DNA of 64,000 nucleotides, taken from positions 682,001 through 746,000 of the forward strand of contig OX596338.1 of NCBI GenBank assembly GCA_951394405.1, in the 5' to 3' direction. This document shows positions 36,872-48,843 of this stretch, piece by piece. This DNA is from Coprinellus micaceus. Its lineage: Eukaryota; Basidiomycota; Agaricomycetes; Agaricales; Psathyrellaceae. Below the pieces are notes generated by a model. That model was given only the letters and a program-made list of their open reading frames with translations. It was not told the origin of the DNA and made no database searches. Position 1 is the stretch's first letter, and every line of letters starts with the position of its first letter. The translations under genes and the position numbers were made by a program.

Positions 36872-39727
36872 CTACGCCGTACCCCCCATGTCAGGGAGTA
36901 CCACCTCCCCTCGCTCGAGCACTTTCTCAGTGCCCGAGGACGTCGACTCGACAACTTGAATGGCATCGTAATCATCTTCCAACGGCTCCTCAATCCCGTG
37001 CCTAACGTTCGTTCAGAATCAGTCTCGCCTCGCATGATAGATCGAAGCTGCTTACTTGTGTCGGAAATGCTTTTCCAAACTGTCAGCGTTCCAGAGCTTG
37101 AATATAGATAGCTCTGGGCACAGGTTACACTTCAAATTGCACGGCGGCTGGAGGGAATAGACGAATGGTCGTCTGTGCTTCACGGATGTCAAGGAGTACC
37201 GGTTGTCGAAACGGATGATATCGCGGGACTGGACAACGTCATCGACACCATGGCTATAAGAGAGATGAGTGGGGGATATATGGTCGATAAAGATTGAAGC
37301 AGATGTGACAGGAACTCACAATTCCTTGGCGTGGGCAATGGCTTTAGGGAGAGAGACGGAGAAGTCGCAGTGCACTGTACAATGTGCGCACCCCCATGCT
37401 TTAAAGGCAGGTCGGTAGATCAGCCTCTCGTGTTCTAGAACAAAGCGAGTCGCCTCGGGGCTCAGACGACAAAACGCGGCCTCCTCTCCCTCGTCCCCGC
37501 TGTGTTCTTGAAGAGCGTGTGTCACCTTGAAGGGGCAATTGAGTAAAAACCTAAGGGGGTTCATGGTTACAGGCGAACTCACGCATTCCGTCCAGGTATA
37601 CGCCTTCTTCCCGCAAACGCCTTTGCGATGCGTACCGATACCACAGGTGTCACAGAAAAAGCGTAAATCGAGGTCGTCAAGGCGCTCAGTAGCGGTCGTG
37701 TCGGGGTCGAGTCCAATACTCTCCACCAGGGAGGCAACTACACCTTCGGCTCGCGTGGAGAACACCATGTCCCTGTGGCCAACAGGGTCTCCTTCGGGGG
37801 GCAAGTCGAGGAGATAGTTTGCATCATAGTGCCGGTCGAGAGACAAATGACACAAATGGGTAAGGGCCGCATTCCACCCACAGAAGATCTCGCCAAGTTT
37901 ACACCGCTGATCCAGAGTCTTACATTGAACGCAAAGGAACACAGTCTTGGCCAGGTCCAAGGATTTCTTCGCTTCTTCGATATCCATCGTGGACCGACCC
38001 GTTTCCTGCATCCACTGACGAGCAAGTTCTTCACGCTTCGTTTCGTGCCAATTCGTGATGATTTCTGGGAAGTGCTTCATCGCTTCACTGGAGGAGAACC
38101 TGGTTGGCTGGTCCACGTTCTGTGTGATATACTCATCAAACACGGGAGCCTTCAGGACCTCCTTGTTTGAAGGAAAGTGGAGCCATTCGCGAGGGGATCG
38201 AGTAGCGCGATACCCCTCGCACAACGCGGTAATTTCTCGCCTGCGGGCTGCCCGCAAACGTTTGATTGCGCGCCCGCGGACTGTCGCAATCAAGAAGTTC
38301 TTGTGATACCGAAATTCTAAAGCCCAATAAACGAGGTGAAGGGTGGCAGAAAATGAGAATAGTACCTCTCCGTGTCATCTTCTGTACGGCAAGTCGTTCA
38401 AAATAAGGGGTCCAGTCTGAAGCGGCGGCAACACGGATGTCTTCAGACCTGTATCCCAAATTCATGTTCGCGATCCGCCTTCGACATCTACGCTAGTTAG
38501 GACATGGCTCGGGGAGACAAAACGGTACGAACCTCTTCAAGCACGCCTTAGTGCGCTTCCGGTGCTCTTCTTGCAACTCCTGAAGAACGCCCACTACCCA
38601 CCGCAATGTCAACATGGTGTGCTGTTTTGCGCGTCAGGAATAGAAACATAGGTGGCGGAGCAGAGACCGTACCTCGTTAGTGGTAGATATCTTCTCTAGC
38701 CGGCCAATTCTCCACACTCTGGGGTCATTCCTGTCTACCGTTAACACAGGATTCTCCAGCTCGTCCCGTTCCAGTTCCAGTTCCTTGAGGACCATGGGTG
38801 CGTACTGCTCTACATCTTCACGCATCCACCGCTTTTCTGCGCCCCTTTCGTTTGTGCGCGAACGCAACTGCAAGGTGACTGGAGGAGCGTAAGCGAGCCC
38901 AATCGTCAGGCAAGTGCGTTAAACTTACCCAGTCTGCAGCGACTTTGACACACAGTCTTGAGCTTAGCGTAGACTCGCTTTGGCTCCGGGTGGGAAGAGA
39001 ACATTTCCAGGATGTCCCTCTTCGAAACGAAGTGCTTGTCCGTGCAAGGACTGCAAAAGTTCTTGTACAGGGCGATGTCTGGTTGAGCCCCGGAGCGGCC
39101 GCAGTCCTAGAATGGCCTCAGAATGGGTCGAGGAGGAGTCGTAGTACCAACATACCTCACATTCGACTGGGCCAAACATCAGGAACGCCCATTGGGGCTC
39201 AGTCAAGTCCGCCGGGCAAGGGGGGAACGACGGGATTTCTGCGAAGGCGGCCTTCCAAAGTGGGTATGATACAGGCTCTCGGAGAGCCTGCTTGAACGCC
39301 CGACATGTCAAGGACATGTGGTAGAGGTCCAGGGCATGTAAATGCTTGAACACCTGATGATACTTTAGCCCAATTATCCTCGCAAGGCCCTCAGAAAGAT
39401 AGATACCTCGAATATTAGCTCGGGGGGCAAAGTAAGGAATCGCTCGAGGCTCCCCGATATATGCGGGGTACTATTCTTCGCCGTCCGTACACGCTTCATG
39501 AGATGGCCCTTCAGAAAGTTCGCTGTGAGGCTGGTTCAGAAATTCAGCCCCGGTTTGGGGTTATGCAGCGGGGACGCACCTTGCAGCATTGAGCGCCTAT
39601 ATCCCTGCCAGTATGGCGCCAACAACGACCAGCGTGTCCACCATATATCCTCCAAGTCCGCGTCCTCTGCGGCTGTGAATGGCAAGGTAGCTCCTACATC
39701 CTCCTCCGGGATCGGTGAGGGGCTCAT
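36872..39727 (-). CDS. F-box protein with multiple Cys clusters, 11 exons
   Basis: Exons on the minus strand: 39727-39580, 39522-39407, 39353-39156, 39106-38929, 38878-38673, 38621-38533, 38487-38366, 38316-37583, 37525-37320, 37253-37056, 37001-36872. All phases agree and yield 774 residues. The F-box is at about residues 78-115 (LPPELIFEVFKHLHALDLYHMS). Then comes PQWAFLMFGPVECE with a CxxC/CxxC pair (ECEDCGRSG and FCSPCTDK), probably zinc-binding. Later clusters are VFLCVQCK, FFCDTCGIG, WGCAHC, and a last CNLCPELS with downstream KHFRHKH, like a degenerate C2H2 finger. The layout matches a large agaric F-box family that would deliver substrates to SCF ligase. The ATG at 39727 is the only one in the first-exon frame before the splice; a later ATG in exon 2 (MKRVRT) is possible. 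The 57-base intron at 37526-37582 is in frame, so its splicing is inferred from protein sense. Confidence 0.8.
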
Positions 39728-39882
39728 GGGTGTCGTGGGCGTCGAGAGCGGAGGTGCGATTGACGCCGCAATGAGGCCTTCGCCATTGGCGGACCGGAAC
39801 ACCTCGCCACGATCAGAACCTCGTTTCCGGCGCGTGCGAGGTCGACGACCTTGATACCCTTCCACCACCAACGCCAGCTAAA
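39728..39882. promoter_or_regulatory. bidirectional promoter, F-box gene and NAA20
   Basis: Only 155 bases separate the two divergent start codons (39727 minus, 39883 plus), so both genes must use overlapping control elements and very short leaders. No clear TATA box is present. Inference from gene positions. Confidence 0.5.
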
Positions 39883-40650
39883 ATGAGCGTTTTACGACCA
39901 TTCAAGGCCACTGACATGTTCAAGTTCAACAATGTGTGAGTGAAAAGGCTACCTCGGCACTGTACACCCTGGCTGACTTGGTGATAGCAACTTGGACATC
40001 TGGACGGAAACTGTACGTCAGTGCAGCTCGCGATTCGGGGCAGCACACGACTAACAAGACCTCGAATGTAGTATGGAATCGGATTCTACATGACCTACCT
40101 CTCGAGGTGGCCAGACCTCTGTTGTGTGCAGGAAGCGCCTAGCGGACGCACTATGGGCTACAGTATGTCCCCTCCTGGTATCGTCGATATCTCGCTGCTA
40201 ACCTCCCGTTTGCAGTCCTCGGAAAGGCAGAAGGGGACCATACGGACTGGCATGGACATGTTACCGCTTTGACTGTCGCCCCGGAATACCGAAGACTGGG
40301 GCTGGCACGCAAGATGATGCGCCTCCTCGAAACCGTATCCGATGAGGTATACAAGGGCTACTACGTGGATCTCTATGTCCGATGTGCAAATCATCTTGCC
40401 ATCGGCATGTACGAGGGGATGGGATACAGCGTGTTTAGGCGAGTACGCGAGTACTATGGCACTTTGGGCATCGGAAAGGGAGGGCGGGATGAAGAGGATG
40501 CTTTCGGTGAGTGATATTCGCGTCCACCATGCGTCCCCGCGGGCTCACACACCCTCAGATATGCGTAAACCGATGTCGAAAGACGTGCATAAGCGGTCAA
40601 TACGTGCCAACGGGAGAGATATGATCGTTTCCCCACAGGAAGTATCATAA
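39883..40650 (+). CDS. NAA20: N-terminal acetyltransferase B catalytic subunit
   Basis: Acetylates the alpha-amino group of nascent proteins starting Met-Asp, Met-Glu, Met-Asn or Met-Gln, at the ribosome, with the NAA25 partner. Exons 39883-39935, 39988-40012, 40072-40162, 40216-40506, 40559-40650 give 183 residues, close to the usual size. The head MSVLRPFKATDMFKFNNVN and the following LDIWTETYGIGFY are characteristic of NAA20. The acetyl-CoA-binding motif RRLGLA is at 82-87 in TVAPEYRRLGLARKMM. VDLYVRCANHLAIGMYEGMG and the C-terminal DAFDMRKPMSKD also match. Exon 2 is a 25-base microexon that supplies the conserved LDIWTET segment. The 3' end converges with IML1 78 bases away. Confidence 0.95.
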
Positions 40651-40728
40651 ACCACCACTGATACCACCGCTTCAGCGATCTAATACAAAAGTATATACAG
40701 CATACACTTGACATACACTCCCAGCTAT

Positions 40729-43700
40729 TCAAACCACGATCGATGGAGCCTCCAGCTCAGCAGCCAGGGGAATAAGTGCGACCTGCTCGTCGTAGAAGGC
40801 GTTCAAGGCCTTGGGGTCCATGCAGAACGCCGCCATCCTCTGTCTGAGTTCCTCTGCCTTGATCGCAGGGGTATTGTCCTTACTTTTCATCGCAGCACCC
40901 ATCCTCCCAGGTCCCATCAGTCGATTGGTCAAGAACAAGAAACCTTGCGAGCCGTCGAGAACTTGGATGAATGCCACTCCCGAACGATGCACGAACTGCG
41001 AGTAGTGGAAAGGTGACCGCCGATATGAGTAGAAGACATCCACCTGCTCTGGATATAGGTCCTGCGCCTCCACGTCGACGATAAACCCAAATTTGTGCAA
41101 CAAGCGGTACTCAAAGAAGAGTTTCGCCGCCCGAGCACCTTCTGGCGATACACGCTTCTCCAGGTCGGGGACGATCGGCGGTGGGACTACAAATCGAATG
41201 GGGAAGCACGACTGGAAGGCGTTTCGTTCGCGGATGTCGCTGATTTGCATCACGTAGGCTTCCACCAGCCGCAATCCGTACATGTCAATTGTCCGATTCC
41301 ACTGCTTGAGCACCTCCTCGATGACACGAGCGGTGGTACCGATCCACTGAAGCTCGAAGTGGAAGACCGTAGCGGGATTGTGGAAGATGTCGTGGTGCAG
41401 GACAGCGCACTCTGCTTGGTCGCTCCGCTAGAAGTCGAAGTGAATTCTTGTTCGAGAGTGGTGTTCGATTGAACACACCTTATTCGGGTCCAAGTCAATC
41501 TTGATAGTCTGACTGAGCACAAGACGCTTCTTCTTGATTGCAAAAGGTTTCGCCCGAGGAGCGGTGGAAGGGTAGTAACCACCAGTCCGGGGCTCTGGTT
41601 CGTGTTTCCTTTGGAACCACCCAGACTTCACGTTCGGAGTGATTGGCATGGCGAATTCACCCTTGAACCGATAGTAATAGTGCCTGCACTTCGGGATCAG
41701 CCACAACCTTGGGACCTTGGAATTCTGAACTCACCCATCGAGGAAGCCGTGCTCTCCTCTGCAATGCTCGAAGATTCCCTGCTCGAACAGTTTAACGCCC
41801 CACTCCGCAGCCTGGGCACGCAATGGTACGTCCCTAAACTCCCTCACCAGCCAATTGACTAGGTCAGCTCCAATGAACGAATTGGCGTAGGTTGTCCGAT
41901 GCCACAAATAGTGCTTGATCGGAACACCATCCTCTTCTCGCATAAGCTTCACGATCTGGTGTGGCGACATATCCGCGATATCCTTGTCACTCTTCATCTT
42001 CTTCCTCATCGGCCCAGTCGCATGGATCTGCTCGAGTTGTTCGACCAGGGCGTCATCGAGAACCGACATGGCGGGGTCTAGAGTGGTGGGGAGGAAGCGG
42101 ACTGGTGGAACGGCCTGGTTGTTCCTCTTCTCATCTGGGGTCTGAAGTCGCAACTTGGTGAACTGTTCGCTGAGCTTCTCGATTCCAAGAATGCGAATCT
42201 CCTCTTCGTTGAGCGGCTCGCCGTTGGGCCCAACTGAGAGAACTGGGGGCTCTGCGGTGGGTATGACGATGAACCGAGTACGCCAGTAGCGAAGCGAGTC
42301 GTGGAGCTCATGCTCGTACCCGGCCACGAGCATGTCCAGCCTATGGGAACCCGTGAATACGTGCAAGAAGGGAGCCAAGCAATCACATACCTATTCCATA
42401 AGTAGTTCTCGAACCCATGAGACTCAAATGTCGTCGACAGTTCGGTATACCCCACTTTACGATCAAGTTAACTGGGCACTAAAGCACACCTGTGTGGTAG
42501 GCTCACCTCCAAGCTTTGGCCAGATCAAACACTGATACTTGAACGGTGGGTTATGCCCCATCCTCCTCACATAGCGCTTCACCTGAATCATCTCCCCATT
42601 GAACGATATCCTGTGGATTTCATTCGTCATACTCAAGAACACTGGATCACCCGTCGTCTTCAGGACATCCGACGCTCCAACCGCCCTTGGAAGGACAGCC
42701 TCCTCCGAGACAAATGAAGTCGTCCGTCGCAAAGGTATTTTCTGGGAAGCGTCCTCCTGTGTATCATTCCCTACGGGTTTGATGACGAATTGGAAACCCT
42801 GCGCGAGGCGGACAGCAGCCATTCCCCTCATAACGTTCAAAGCCAACGCTTTGCGAGCTTCATCCGAGCTCCCTTTGATATGGGGCGGGCGAACAAGGCA
42901 AGGGTACATTTCCTTCGGGTCGACGTATATGTCCCACGACGAAACATCGTAAGATGATTCCAGTTCAGCGTTCGTCGGGAAATAATCAACCGTTAAAGGT
43001 AAGCACCCCGGAGTGACCAGAGCATGCCATTTGACATCGTGTTTCTTCAGCGCCTGTGGAAGGATATGCTGCCACCTTCGCGCCATAGACGACTGGAGGT
43101 AAGAAACAGGCCGCTGTCCTTGAGAGGGGTTAGAAGGATTGGAATATGAGCCCGGGGAAGATGATGTGACAGATTGAGGGAGCGCCATGTTGCTGAGCGC
43201 GCTGACCATGCTTCTGCGCTTGCTCATATGATCGTCTCGGGGAGGGGTGTTAATGGGAGACCTGCGAGGGAATGAATTCCTCGGAGGTGCGACCAGGGTG
43301 TCGTCGTCATAGCGCAAGCTTGACCTGTTTCCAGTCCCGTTCTTCATCGCTTGTGCCGGCATGCCTGGTCTGGGTGTGGGAAGGGGCATCTTGATTGGGG
43401 CTGATGGTGCAAGAGGGATGCTGAGTGAGCTCGTTGGGGGAGGTATCTGGACAGGTGCAGGAGGAGGTGCGGGTGTGGGACTTGTGATATGAAGTTGGGG
43501 CGGGGTAGTGGTGGCGGGTGTTCCGGATACTACGACTTGAGAGGTCTGTGGTTCACTGACCCCGCTTCGGAAGTGACTCAGGAGCCACGATGGTGTGAGT
43601 TTCGATGTAAGTGATGAACCTTTCTGGCTACTGCCACCTCCAGCAGCAGAATTCTTGATTCTCTCAAGCCTGGCAGATGCTGTAGACCGCTCTGACCGTA

Positions 43701-45776
43701 CAGAGTGAATGGAAGATTGAGATGGGGATGTACTGGGTTGTAGGGAAGATGCGAGGAGCGAGCCACTACGAGGGCCATGATCGTCGGGCAATTCCCTGAT
43801 AATATGGCGAGGGCTTTCTTCAATGGTTTGGATACGGGTAACTGTAAGTGAATTGCGCTGGGACCCTCGTTTGTCCCTTGTGAAATTGGGTCCAGGTGCA
43901 AGAATCGAAGGCGTCTGAGGACCTGTGAATACGGGCTTCGTGGACTTGTCGGCGAAGATGTCGTTGTCATATTTGTCCGCGTCTTCCTTGGTGAGCTCGC
44001 CGGGATGAGACATCAGGTCGCCCGCTTTCTCTGGGAGGAAAGGGACCTCAATGCTCGCCAGAACGTCGTGCTCTAGCAAACCCAACATCTGGATTTCGTG
44101 CATCTTGGCCCGCGCTACGAATCTAATCATCGATTAGCTTTCGGGCCCAGTTGAGGAAACGCCCTTGCTTACCGGTCTTGACGGAACGGCAAATCCTTCT
44201 GCTTATCCCAGAACGTCGTCGACAACCAAAAGGGCTCCCACCAAAAAGTCTTCTTCTGACTGGGATCGACCGCGCCATCTTCACACCACAGAACGTCGTG
44301 TACAAGGGGGTCATCTCCGTCCACCTTGGCACCAGGCTCGACGCCTTGGAAACTGAATATCGGGCTTTGATGGAGCGGCTGTTTCGTCAAGAGCACAAGA
44401 TTCAAGACGACGCCTTGGTCCAGCATGCGGGTGGTGGTGAGGCGAAGGAGTTGCTTCGAAACTCTGAAGTATCCCGTTCCCGGAGTGATGAGAATGTACG
44501 TCGCCCCTGTAAGGGAAAGCGAGCGATCTATGTAATGTGTTTCCGTGGGATTTAGGCCGAGATTCAAAGCTTCGAGAATGGGCCCGTCCTGTGCCGCAGA
44601 GAGTTGGCCAACGAGCCGAACGTGAGCCGGTACGCCGATTTTGTTGTCCACAGAAGCTCGGTGATAGTGGTGAGTGAGGAGAATATCGCGTTGGAAGTCC
44701 CAGAACGAATTCTTCAGGGCCACCAACGTCGGTTTCCACTCGTGATTGACCTCCAAATCCGTGATGACCTTGTAAAAGTCCTTGTACCACTTCCCTCGGT
44801 CGTCTCTGCGGAGCGGACCAGCGGCGTAGTCGATCTCATTCTCTTCGTAGAAGACGCGAGATATCAGCACGATGTGGACGGTGTGGTTCGTGCCGGCCTT
44901 CTTCCACCTGTCGAACAGGTCTGGAAGGAAGGAGTGCACAATCTTCTCGTAGTAACGTTCGCCGTCTCCCGAGAACTCCCAGAGCTCTTTGCACACCTGG
45001 ATGAAGATAGTGACTTTGGCAGACAGGGATCGGTAGATTGCCTTGGTTGCAGGTGTAACCACAGCTGACGAAACCTATCGACGTTAAAAGGGACGACAGA
45101 CCAAAGTCAATGCACCCTCACCTGCTTCCCTGCGATCCAAATCTTCTGAATCTTCGCCGCAATCGATCCTATGAACGTCACCTCTTGGTTGGTATAGACG
45201 CACTGGCCAACAAGGTGGTTTCCCAGTCTCCACATATCGTTCCTGCCAAGGTACTGGTCTTGAAACACAAACTCGACATGATCCGCTGCGTTTGCCGCTC
45301 GCTCAACCTGGAGGACGGTCAGACGAGACCACGCTGCCATAGCAAACGAGCGCACCTTGGTCACCAAGACCTCGTCGTTCATCCTGACGTCCAGCGCCTC
45401 CGCTATCGGCTTGGGTACCGATATCTACTCTTCTTGAGATTGGAATTTCACCCAGAGACGGGTTGCTCACCTGCAGCTGAGTCCTACTCTGTAATTCATC
45501 CCGTGTCGCGCTGAACAGAAACCCTTCATTCGAACCTGCCGTTGTAATTCGCAGCAGGTCTCCCTCCGCAACTCCAGGCCAGAACGCATGGTTGAGGGCG
45601 ATACTCGGTGAATCCTTTACTTCGTGTACCCACGCGTTCAGCACTTTCGAACTGCCATATTTCAGGGGAGGTGGGGGTGGTGGAGGCGGCGGTAACACCC
45701 TGGCTATAGATTGTGATGTGTTGGAGCGTCGTCGGCCGTACTGGGAGTGAACTGACTCTGCTCGTGAAGTCGTCAT
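40729..45776 (-). CDS. IML1: Iml1/DEPDC5-type subunit of the SEACIT/GATOR1 complex
   Basis: Part of the complex that acts as GTPase-activating protein for Rag/Gtr GTPases and so restrains TORC1 at the vacuole when amino acids are scarce. Exons 45776-45471, 45424-45122, 45074-44173, 44122-42507, 42454-42391, 42340-41735, 41683-41479, 41427-40729 encode 1,566 residues, nearly the length of the yeast protein. Residue ~85 starts after a run of nine Pro in the Ser-rich head. The N-terminal domain has ISVPKPIAEALDVRMNDEV, then FIQVCKELWEFSGDGE and NHTVHIVLISRVFYEE. The middle (about 530-760) is Ser/Pro-rich and disordered. Next comes FENYLWNRLDMLVAGYEHEL, and a DEP domain at about 1190-1275 (MREEDGVPIKHYLWH, GADLVNWLVREF, GIFEHCRGEHGFLDG). 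The C-terminal domain contains FHFELQWIGTTARVIEEVL. All seven introns are 46-52 bases. Confidence 0.95.
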
Positions 45777-45969
45777 CTGGTGATTATGGGTCGCATTGGT
45801 TGGCGAAGAAGCTGCAAGATGGAGGACCAGGTTCAAGTTCGAAGAACCTCCTAATTGGGCTCGGGCGCTTAAGTCATTCCTTTCCCACACTACGATTGGG
45901 TGACAAACTTTGTAATGGCAAAGTGGCATTTTAAACCATGTGGGTGTACAAAAGAATCGACCTTGGATG

Positions 45970-47313
45970 CTAGCAAACTGCAAGACGCGAGGCTCTGATT
46001 CTACTGACATTCGCAACGTACGCTCCCTGGTCCCAGAACGGAGGCGCCCATGTTCTAACATACGGCGTCCCCAGGCCCCGGCCGGGGACGCGAGACCACC
46101 CAACAAACGCCATGGAGGTCGTGAACACCGTGCCATGCGGTCCCGTCATGAATACGACCCCCAAATCGTGTGCCGCCCACATCTCTCCAAACGACCGTTT
46201 CGCATCGTCGACCGTCCGGAACAGCGCCCCTGTAACGGGGAAAGCAACCTGGGCGAACTCCAAGTGCGTCCGGATGTCTGGGTGTTTAAGAAATGCCGTC
46301 GTCATGAAGTATTGGTGGCGGGCATAGAGGTATCGCAAGCACGGGGTATGTGCCATGAACGTGGTGAAGAAGCTGAAATCCCCAGAGTCAGATGGGGAAG
46401 TCGGGATAGGCGATACTGCGATGTAGCCATTGTCAATGTTGAGGACCTCCAAACTTGGGCAGAAAACGATGGGCAGAAGGTTCCGGGTGAGGAGGGCGTT
46501 GGGGGTTGTGTCGTGAAATTTGATCATTCTCGCTTCAGGGAGGACGATCTGCCTACCATATTTTGGTTTCAAAGCAGGGTCCTGTCCCCCGTTCGCACGG
46601 TGAACGTGAAGTTCCACGAGTTTGGAAAATGTCAAATCCGTTTCTCCTGCTGAAAGAAATTCTTCGAAAAAGGTGACGTCGCATGAGAAGTGAGTAAGCT
46701 GGTTGATTGCTAAGTCCCCAAAGCCATGGTAGGATGGAGTCGATAGGTCGAGCTGCGAGAGATTTGGGAAAAGACCGGATAGCCTCCCATGGCAGCTGTT
46801 TGCGAACGGGGTTGGAGACGGAAAGAATATGCACAGTCCCTCCAAATGTCGAGCGCACCCCACGGGTCTTGACAGTAGTCCGCTAAAAAGTGCATTGCCA
46901 ACAGAGGGCCCAGTCGACAGGTATCGGAGGTAAGGGACGTGTTCGAGGAGGAACCCTATCCAATCGACCCTATCGAGTAGGCCTAGTTTGGAAGCCCGGA
47001 TGTCAGTGATGTCGAGGGACACGGGGGTTCCCCATGCTCGGTCCAGCCACATTTGATACAACTTCTGGCGTCCTGACTGAACCAGCAGGTTCTCCACGTC
47101 AATCCGAAGACTGGACCAAAGGGTAGGCGTCCCGAGCGCAATTTTTCTCCAGTGGGAGCATACGTATGTTAGCAGGAGTGGGGCTCGGGTTTGGCGAAGA
47201 TCGTGGAAGGGATACGAGATGTAGGCCGCGTTCTCCGTGACACTGATTTGCGTGAATATCTCGCGCAGGAGATCGATGTTGAGGCAGTCATTGATGGCAC
47301 CGATTACGGGCAT
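45970..47313 (-). CDS. F-box-like protein, intronless
   Basis: 447 residues from the ATG at 47313; the frame is open further upstream but only to a TTG. The head has DCLNIDLLREIF followed by APLLLTYVCSHWRKIALG and TPTLWSSLRI, the standard agaric F-box-like signature in which the F-box is followed by a Trp-rich segment. The remainder is a weak leucine-rich array, with LPYLRYL-like strands, SQLDLSTPS, KLVELHVHR and CPSLEVLNIDNG. It probably recruits substrates to SCF ubiquitin ligase; no target is known. It shares its layout with the gene at 53849-55186. IML1 starts 193 bases downstream on the same strand. Confidence 0.75.
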   Translation of the reverse strand: MPVIGAINDCLNIDLLREIFTQISVTENAAYISYPFHDLRQTRAPLLLTYVCSHWRKIALGTPTLWSSLRIDVENLLVQSGRQKLYQMWLDRAWGTPVSLDITDIRASKLGLLDRVDWIGFLLEHVPYLRYLSTGPSVGNALFSGLLSRPVGCARHLEGLCIFFPSPTPFANSCHGRLSGLFPNLSQLDLSTPSYHGFGDLAINQLTHFSCDVTFFEEFLSAGETDLTFSKLVELHVHRANGGQDPALKPKYGRQIVLPEARMIKFHDTTPNALLTRNLLPIVFCPSLEVLNIDNGYIAVSPIPTSPSDSGDFSFFTTFMAHTPCLRYLYARHQYFMTTAFLKHPDIRTHLEFAQVAFPVTGALFRTVDDAKRSFGEMWAAHDLGVVFMTGPHGTVFTTSMAFVGWSRVPGRGLGTPYVRTWAPPFWDQGAYVANVSRIRASRLAVC

Positions 47314-47868
47314 GAGGCTCTTGAAGGATTGAGGTGGGAATTTGCCAGGTCCAAGCTTGACCCCCAACTTGTGTGCCAATATTAATCCGATTTACGGCAT
47401 TCACGTGATCGTGGAATGAGAATGCCGTGTTTCGGTTCCTCGCCGAGTCGGCAGAGGTTGAACCTTGAACGGCATGACCAGTATGCCCAAGTACTTCTAG
47501 CCCTCCGTAGTTCGCCTGTGCAATTGCGCTCAGGGCAGCACTGCCCAAACACGGCGCCCCTGCTGCGTGCGATGTCACTTTCAGCCTTAACCGTACACTG
47601 ATGAATCATGATCATCGCCTTCAAAGTTGCCTGGAGTCCCTTGTTCCAACTGATTTGGAAGTTGAACCTGGTAAGCATCAAGCTCTCCACCTGCGAACCT
47701 GATGGAGCGTTGCTGAGCCTCTGCCATTCATGCTGCGGCGCAGATTGGGATGAGACTAAGGAAAGTTATAAAACACACAGAAGACTCTCATACTGAGTTA
47801 CCATAACTTCCCCCACCACAGTTTTCACCCCAGGCGATAGCTACTTGTCAACCTTTTGCTCCCGCATC
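47314..47868. other. divergent intergenic region, 555 bases
   Basis: It holds the promoters of the minus-strand F-box-like gene and the plus-strand Rossmann-fold gene. The frame of the former remains open for 22 codons into it. A TATA box for the plus-strand gene lies at 47767. No other feature seen. Confidence 0.55.
47767..47773 (+). promoter_or_regulatory. TATA box of the Rossmann-fold gene
   Basis: TATAAAA is 102 bases before the ATG at 47869. The paralogue at 60192-61167 has a comparable TATAAAT 114 bases before its ATG. Confidence 0.5.
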
Positions 47869-48843
47869 ATGTCCGACAACAAGTCCTTGAACATCCTCGC
47901 TATCGGCTCTTCTCGCAACATTGGCTATTATTCGTCAAAGAAACTCTTGGGTATGTTCGCTGATAGGTCTTCGAAGTGACTAAGTCGAATATTCGTGATT
48001 TCCACAGGCGCAGGAGCCACCGTCACCTTCCTGCTTCGATCGCCAGCTGTGTTCGACTCAGACGAAGCAATTCAGCTGTATGTCAAGAACAGCCATGCCA
48101 CGCTAGTGAAAGGCGATGCGCTCGTCTCCGCGGATGTTCAGAGAGCGTGGGACATAGCAAGTAAAGACCGCCCAGTCGACTTTCTCCTCTTCAGTGTCGG
48201 TAAGTGTTATCATGTATACGGGCTTCCTCCACCAACGGACATCGTCGGTATTTTTACACTAGGTGGCACACCAAAGTTTACCTTCGGGAAGGGATTGGTG
48301 ATCGACCCTCCCAACCTCGTCACCCAGTCCCTCCTGAATGCCTTGTCCACGATGCCGAAGGTTTCCAGAGTTGAGGATCAGACCAAGATCATCACCCTGT
48401 CCTCCATCGGACTGACTCGCACATCCCACGACTCCCTTCCCCTTGCCATGAAACCCCTGTATGGCTGGCTCCTCAATGCCCCGCATGAAGACAAAGCAGG
48501 TGCAGAGCGTGCTATGGCATATTGCACTGGCTGGAGCTGGAATACAGAAGAGGACGGAGAACCTAACGTCGACATCATGGGTGAAAACTGGCAAGAAGGC
48601 CTTCCGAGCGCGGGGTCGTTGAAGAAGGTGCTTGTGATCCGCCCCGCTTTCCTCACGGATGGGAAGAGCGTCGCTGAAAAGCCGCAGAAGGTGGGCAAGC
48701 AGCCGAAGGAGCCGTACCGTGTGTCTGAGGGCGAGCTGGGAGGCTACACGATCTCCAGGCAAGATGTCGCACATTTTGTGGTGGACGTCATTCTAAACAA
48801 ATGGGCCCAATACGAGAACAAGATCGTCAACATCGGATACTAA
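47869..48843 (+). CDS. NAD(P)-binding Rossmann-fold protein, copy A
   Basis: Exons 47869-47950, 48008-48199, 48263-48843 give 284 residues. The N-terminus LNILAIGSSRNIGYYSSKK is a dinucleotide-binding beta-alpha turn, with Gly at 13 and 19 and Arg-Asn at 16-17, as in extended or atypical short-chain dehydrogenases. ATVTFLLRSP and HATLVKGDAL follow the expected strand order for this fold (binding of the adenine ribose, then VKGD). Further on are IITLSSIGLTR and VLVIRPAFLTDG, corresponding to the sheet strands near the active site. The C-terminus has YTISRQDVAHFVVDVI, typical of NmrA-like or NAD-epimerase-like members. Substrate unknown; it could be a reductase or a redox sensor. It is a clear paralogue of the gene at 60192-61167. 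Confidence 0.85.

Noticed and set aside
45970..47379. Longer form of the F-box-like protein starting at 47379
   Set aside because: The codon at 47379 is TTG; the first in-frame ATG is at 47313.
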